11,805 nt of DNA from Pinguiococcus pyrenoidosus. Lineage: Eukaryota; Sar; Pinguiophyceae; Pinguiochrysidales; Pinguiochrysidaceae. The number at the start of each line of letters is the position of its first letter. Position 1 is the stretch's first letter. Below are positions 8,301-11,805 of this stretch, piece by piece. The translations under genes were made by a program, and so were the position numbers. The notes under the pieces are model-generated. The model worked only from the letters and a program-made list of their open reading frames with translations. It did no database searches and was not told where the DNA came from. The stretch covers positions 1 through 11,805 of the forward strand of contig JAAMXY010002723.1 of the NCBI GenBank assembly GCA_019677205.1. The letters are read 5' to 3'.

Positions 8301-10195
8301 ACGCTGAGCCAGGTTCGACGCGATGGTCGCGCAAGACGATCGAACCTTCAGTGCGCCATCGAGTCTTCAACGAAGATCAGGTGCAGAAAGGGTTTCAGGT
8401 CCTTGGGGCTGTTCCTCTTGACGCAAAGGTCCACGCGCGAGGCGAAGCATCGAATCGATTGCTCCCGGAGGAGGAAACGCTTGAAGACAGGCTTCAGCGC
8501 TCTCAAGTCGCGTGTCCTGGAGCAGCGGCGCAGAAGGATGCTTTGGCAGAGAGCCCTTGCATCCGAGCGGGAGCTCCAATCCAGAAAGGCACTTCGGCGC
8601 TTGGGTCGTTCTGCAAGGGTGAGAAAGGAGATACAGCGGCTCGCGGAAGAAGCAAGTCGCCTGCACCATAGCCAGGCATCTCAGAGATTGCTGCGACGCC
8701 TCAAGAGCAAGCTTCTGCAAAGAGACGAGGCGGAAGACCTGGTAGCAAGAGGCGAAGGCCATCATGTCCAGAAGATCACACTATCTGGGCTGCAGACATG
8801 GCGATTCCTGCTTTGGTCGAGGAGACGAAGGCTGGCGCGCATGAAGCTCGTGAGTCACGGCGAGGTAGCACGGCGCAAGATAGCGGCGCGGAGGAGTCTC
8901 GCCTGGCTGCGCAACTACGCTGCCTGTCGAGCGCAGTGGAGGAAGAGTCTGGCCAGAAGAGCTCAAGCCGTTGGGCGTCTCGTGCGCACTTCGCTGTGCA
9001 CGAGGCACTTGCGGCGCATCCACCTGATCTCAAGGGTGCAAAGCGCGGCGCGCAAGTGCCGAATGCGGCGAATCTACAGGACCTGGGCGCGCGCGGCGGC
9101 TTCTTCCCGGATGAGGGCGATGGAGCTTGAAGGCCCCGCGCAGGACTGCGTGAAGGCGCTTTCTGCTACATCCCGCCGACGGACTCTGCTTGCTTGGCGG
9201 AGCCATGCGCACAGGAGACGCCGGCATCGTGCGCTGGTCCTCAGCGTGAGCAAGTTTCTTCGCAAGTGGGGCCACCTGGACGACGACCAAGACAGCCACG
9301 AGCCTGTCATGCTGCCGGTGCTCTTGAAGCTGTCCGGAGCCGCTCCGGTTCCCAAGACCTTTGGTGCGTCCTTGGCGCGCACCGCATTGGACATTTTCTT
9401 GCGACGCTGCGTTTGCTCGTCTGCTCACTCGTTGATTTCTTTTGCTCTTGACCCTGCAAGGCGCCTGGAAGTGGCTGTTCCGCGAGGCCAAGCGCGTGAG
9501 ACTCCTTCGGCAGGTGATTCACGACCACCTGGCTGCAAAGTCCAAGGCGCATGCGTGGCGCTGCTGGAGGAGGGTGTTCTTTGAGCACGAGGAGCTCAGG
9601 AGGCGGAACCAATTGGCGCTGGAGCACTGGTCCAGCAAGCTGGTGAGCCGGGTCTTCTACGCGTTTGCGAACGAGGTCCGCTTGATCCGTGTTGCTCGAC
9701 GGATGTCGATGCATCTTTTCTTCCAAAGGTATGTGTGCATCTGACTGAGCATCTGCGGACTACGAAGGAGGCCTGGACACTGACTCTGATGGCCCGGCTC
9801 TTGCGGGGGAATCTGGCGCTTTTCGCTGTGTTTTGGACAGATTTCGGCGAGGGGTCACGAGGCTGTATTGCCAGCGGGCGGTCTTGGAACTGGCGGACCA
9901 GTTTCATCTGGCGCAGCAAGCGAGGAAGTGCCGTGATTCGGTGAGCTTTTGGCGACGAGTGGCGACGTATCGGAGAGAGAGTCGGAAGGTGATTGAGGAG
10001 CTAGACGTGGACGTGCAGAAGTTGCAGACGATGTTCTCCGCGTGGGCAGCGGAGACCAGGCGAAGCACGGTGGTTCGCAGTTGGGAGACGGAGCTGGACT
10101 TTGAGGCCAGCGAGGGCAGCCCGCCCGAGTCCAGTCCGTCGGAGCACGACATGGTGGAGGATTACGACAGCGTGCTGTCCATGCTCGCCAATTGA
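5340..10195 (+). CDS. SFI1-like centrin-binding repeat protein, three exons
   Basis: Exons 5340-9363, 9461-9728 and 9841-10195 give 1548 residues, ending in TGA. Residues 1-30 form a short helix-prone start. About 40-420 is Ser/Arg/Asp-rich and probably disordered. From about 424 to 1500 there is a long Arg/Lys-rich helical array with repeated Phe/Leu-x-x-Trp cores such as AFAQW, AFTRW, IFRRW, LFDRW, TFIRW, LFRFW, GFHTW, AFSKW and MFSAW; I count 39 tryptophans after residue 420. This is the pattern of SFI1, whose repeats each bind one centrin along a long helix at the spindle-pole-body half-bridge, centrioles or basal bodies. The C-terminal ~40 residues are acidic and Ser-rich. Without the introns the reading frame stops at 9584 and the last Trp repeats are lost. 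Orthology to a given SFI1 is unproven: such repeats are weakly conserved, and other centrin-binding proteins share them. Confidence 0.85.
5821..5838. repeat. 18-base perfect palindrome inside the SFI1-like coding region
   Basis: CATACGACGCGTCGTATG is its own reverse complement. It sits in the disordered N-terminal part of the SFI1-like protein and encodes the SYDASY segment near residue 161. It could form a hairpin in RNA or bind a dimeric protein, or be chance. Confidence 0.9.
9364..9460 (+). other. intron 1 of SFI1-like gene
   Basis: 97 bases, GTGCGT donor and CCCTGCAAG acceptor preceded by a T-rich run, phase 1. It joins PVPKTF through a split Gly codon to AWKWLFREAKRVRLL, returning to Trp-repeat sequence. 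Without splicing the frame goes through non-repeat sequence to a stop at 9582-9584. Confidence 0.88.
9729..9840 (+). other. intron 2 of SFI1-like gene
   Basis: 112 bases, GTATGT donor and TGTTTTGGACAG acceptor, phase 2. It joins SMHLFFQ through a split Arg codon to FRRGVTRLYCQRAVLELADQ. The upstream frame stops at TGA within the intron (9742-9744). Part of the intron reads in another frame like an SFI1 repeat, noted as a finding, but no GT-AG combination connects that frame to both exons. Confidence 0.8.
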
Positions 10196-10206
10196 AGGAC
10201 GCGGGC

Positions 10207-11403
10207 CTAGCAACAGAGCCGGCTGATTCGTAGCAGCAGCGAGTCCTTTCCGGCTCCTTCCACTTCCACTTCCACTTCCACTCCCTCTTCCTCTTCGAGT
10301 TGCATTTCTGCTTCTGCTTCTTTCACGTCTTCTGCGCTTGCCGCTTCTTCTTCAAGTGGTTTTTGTGGTTCTGCTGCCTTCTCTTCTTCCACACTCGCGG
10401 CCACCGGATCGGCAGCTGCACCGTCGGTGGGTTGCGCTTGCGCTTGGGCTTGGTCCAACGCGCCCATGGCCGTGAGGTGCCGCTTGAGCAGGAAATCCAC
10501 CGCAGTGATGGGTTCGTACTTGGGCTTGCCCGTGCCGTCGATGACTCTCACCTCTGCGTCGCCGTTGATATTGACGAAGAAGGCCATGGACTGGCGGCGG
10601 CCCCAGCCGCTTCCCTCGGGTGGCACGATCACGCGGTGCAGCGTCGACGCCCAGCGATTGTTGGTCCAGCGGCGCATGAGGTCTCCCAAGTTGATGACAA
10701 AGGCCCCCTCGACGTGCGGCACATCAATCCACTGCGGATTGCCGCGGTCCTTCGCCACCTGCAAGCCCGGCCCGCCAGACTTCAAGATGGTCACCACGCC
10801 ATAATCCGTATGCGCAGACGCCCGCAGCTGTCCCGGCGCCGGCTTCACGCCCTCCAAGTCCGGGTAGTTGAGCGCCCGAAGCGCACACTGGTGCCGCCCC
10901 ATGTTCTCGCGGAAGAAATCGGGCTGTAAGCGCAAGGCCAGCGCCAGTCCTCGGAGCAAGCGGTGCGCCAGCGCCAGCATCTCGTCGTAGTAGGCTTCCC
11001 AGGCCTGGCGAAAATGCGGCGGGGACTTTGGCCAGCGTCTCGGCGGCATTCCGGAGCGAGAGTCCTTGGGGCCAATGCTGAACATCTCCTTTAAGTCCCC
11101 TCGAACGCCGTTCTCCCCTCGGGTGCGGCTGAGGACTTCGCCCTCCAGGCGACTGTAGCCATAGGGATACGACTGTTCGTCCTCGGTGGCCGCCAGGAGC
11201 TTTTGCGCCTCATCTTGGTCGAAGAACGCCTCCGTGGCGGCCCAAGCTCGCTGTAGAATAGCCTCGTCAACGCCGTGGTGGGTGATCACGATGAAACCGA
11301 TGGCCTCTGCGGCCTCTCCCAGGCGCTCTGCCAGCTGCTGCAGCGCCTCGGCCTCCGCGTCGGCCTGCTGCAGTAGGCTCACGTCGATGATGGGCACCTC
11401 CAT
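10207..11403 (-). CDS. 2-oxoglutarate/Fe(II) dioxygenase, isopenicillin-N-synthase-like
   Basis: Intronless, 398 residues, TAG stop. I start at the ATG at 11403 (context GGCCATGG); an in-frame TTG two codons upstream is not a normal start. Residues 3-100 (VPIIDVS, then GFIVITHHGV) match the DIOX_N domain that opens this superfamily. The double-stranded beta-helix core carries the iron triad His198-x-Asp200 (ASAHTDYG) and His256 (STLHRV), and Arg270-x-Ser272 (RQSMAFF) for the 2-oxoglutarate carboxylate. NYPD at 179-182 is also typical. These enzymes hydroxylate, desaturate or cyclise small molecules using oxygen and 2-oxoglutarate, generally in the cytosol; the substrate cannot be inferred. 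Residues beyond about 315 are an added low-complexity tail: Ala/Gln-rich, then Glu-rich with a Val-Glu run, ending in Leu-Cys-Cys. The stop faces the SFI1-like stop across 11 bases. Confidence 0.92.
   Translation of the reverse strand: MEVPIIDVSLLQQADAEAEALQQLAERLGEAAEAIGFIVITHHGVDEAILQRAWAATEAFFDQDEAQKLLAATEDEQSYPYGYSRLEGEVLSRTRGENGVRGDLKEMFSIGPKDSRSGMPPRRWPKSPPHFRQAWEAYYDEMLALAHRLLRGLALALRLQPDFFRENMGRHQCALRALNYPDLEGVKPAPGQLRASAHTDYGVVTILKSGGPGLQVAKDRGNPQWIDVPHVEGAFVINLGDLMRRWTNNRWASTLHRVIVPPEGSGWGRRQSMAFFVNINGDAEVRVIDGTGKPKYEPITAVDFLLKRHLTAMGALDQAQAQAQPTDGAAADPVAASVEEEKAAEPQKPLEEEAASAEDVKEAEAEMQLEEEEGVEVEVEVEGAGKDSLLLRISRLCC
10258..10281. repeat. (TTCCAC)4 hexanucleotide repeat in dioxygenase tail
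   Basis: Four perfect tandem copies of TTCCAC, followed by a looser CTC/TTC-rich run to about 10298. On the minus strand it encodes the alternating Val-Glu stretch in the acidic tail of the dioxygenase. A six-base unit keeps the frame, so copy number may vary between strains without breaking the gene. Confidence 0.92.
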
Positions 11404-11579
11404 GGCCAAAATTCAGGGAATTGGGTGGGGAAAAAGGAGGAATTGGGGAAAAAGGGGGGAATTCATCGAGTGGTTCGTGGATCTTGTGACAGCTGGAAGC
11501 TCTGCCTTTGGAACGGCGAGTACTTTGTAAACTAAAGTACCAGGTAGGTGTCGTGAAGTAGTATCTCTAAAAGGTAGTG

Positions 11580-11601
11580 TAGTACAAATGTAGTACAAAT
11601 G
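11580..11601. repeat. 11-base tandem direct repeat
   Basis: TAGTACAAATG occurs twice in a row (11580-11590 and 11591-11601), followed by a partial third copy TACAAAAG. It lies about 180 bases upstream of the dioxygenase start codon in AT-richer DNA. Confidence 0.88.
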
Positions 11602-11723
11602 TACAAAAGGCCCAGATAACCACCATAACAGTCTCGTTACTGTTCCCCGATAAATATGGGTAGATTTGTTTTCAGTACCCATTCCGTTTCTCCGGTATGT
11701 ATGAACGTTACATAGGTTCCTAA

Positions 11724-11735
11724 ACACGTACGTGT
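11724..11735. repeat. 12-base perfect palindrome with two ACGT cores
   Basis: ACACGTACGTGT reads the same on both strands and contains two overlapping ACGT cores, the core recognised by many bZIP and bHLH-type factors. It is about 320 bases upstream of the dioxygenase ATG. A regulatory role is only a possibility. Confidence 0.6.
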
Positions 11736-11805
11736 CCAAACCTGTGTTTCCCGGAAACGCCACAAAAAAGGCTGAAATGGCGCATTTCTTCCGCTTCAGA
11801 GTCTC

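Larger units (their letters stand above)
11404..11805 (-). promoter_or_regulatory. upstream region of the dioxygenase gene
   Basis: No supportable gene lies here. The minus-strand frame open across 11413-11763 has no recognisable domain and biased composition. Read towards the dioxygenase ATG, the last ~50 bases (about 11412-11460) are C/T-rich with several TTTTTCCCC runs, which would be a pyrimidine-rich 5' leader or core promoter. Beyond about 11510 the sequence is visibly more AT-rich than the genes and contains short repeats and a palindrome. Confidence 0.5.

Noticed and set aside
5340-9584. SFI1-like gene ending at the stop at 9582-9584
   Set aside because: The last ~70 codons lose all repeat character exactly after a GTGCGT donor, and repeat sequence resumes in another frame after CTGCAAG, so an intron explains it better.
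10300-10929. 209-codon plus-strand frame antisense to the dioxygenase, with a Phe/Cys-rich start
   Set aside because: The start is the reverse complement of the Glu-rich tail and the rest mirrors the dioxygenase core; the opposite strand has the complete catalytic motif set.
11404-11409. TTG at 11409 as dioxygenase start
   Set aside because: It lies only two codons upstream of an ATG in strong context (GGCCATGG), and TTG initiation is not normal for a eukaryotic nuclear gene.
11413-11763. 116-codon minus-strand frame upstream of the dioxygenase
   Set aside because: It shows no domain, its end is the translated pyrimidine tract, and it would sit in the promoter and leader of a well supported gene.
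1-11805. tRNA, rRNA, CRISPR array, transposase or viral genes
   Set aside because: I looked for cloverleaf arms, regularly spaced repeats and integrase, reverse-transcriptase or transposase motifs on both strands and saw none that I could support.

Overview
The window looks like nuclear DNA from a compact, fairly GC-rich eukaryote, probably a unicellular alga or other protist. Three large genes use most of the sequence, spacers are about 300 bases or less, and introns are short (56-112 bases, all GT-AG). One gene encodes a centrin-binding SFI1-type protein, which fits an organism with a centrosome or basal bodies. Bacterial signatures (Shine-Dalgarno sites, operons) are absent. I cannot name the lineage from sequence alone.

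Layout. (1) 1-245: 3' flank of the first gene, with a long pyrimidine tract and no supportable gene. (2) 246-5033, minus strand: a glycosyltransferase gene that I rebuild as eight exons coding for 1401 residues. The order is signal-peptide-like start, TPR repeats, GT41 (O-GlcNAc transferase/SPINDLY-type) catalytic domain, second TPR-like block, Cys-rich linker, and a second GT-B glycosyltransferase of GT4 type. The first three quarters are one uninterrupted exon; all seven introns lie in the GT4 part, so a single-ORF reading misses the second enzyme. (3) 5034-5339: a 306-base spacer between two divergent genes, with a canonical E2F-type site. (4) 5340-10195, plus strand: an SFI1-like protein in three exons (1548 residues), with a disordered N-terminal third and then a long array of Trp-containing repeats. 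(5) 10207-11403, minus strand: an intronless 2-oxoglutarate/Fe(II) dioxygenase of the isopenicillin-N-synthase type with an acidic tail, convergent with the SFI1-like gene and only 11 bases from it. (6) 11404-11805: upstream region of the dioxygenase, more AT-rich, with a pyrimidine tract, an 11-base tandem repeat and a small palindrome.

The three genes do not form an obvious pathway. The strongest discovery is the two-enzyme GT41-GT4 polypeptide. Its exon joins restore GT4 motifs exactly at the splice junctions, including GLGGSE across intron 1 and ASGFYLYP across intron 5. Both intron-bearing genes have introns only near their 3' ends, the opposite of the 5' bias expected from cDNA-mediated intron loss.
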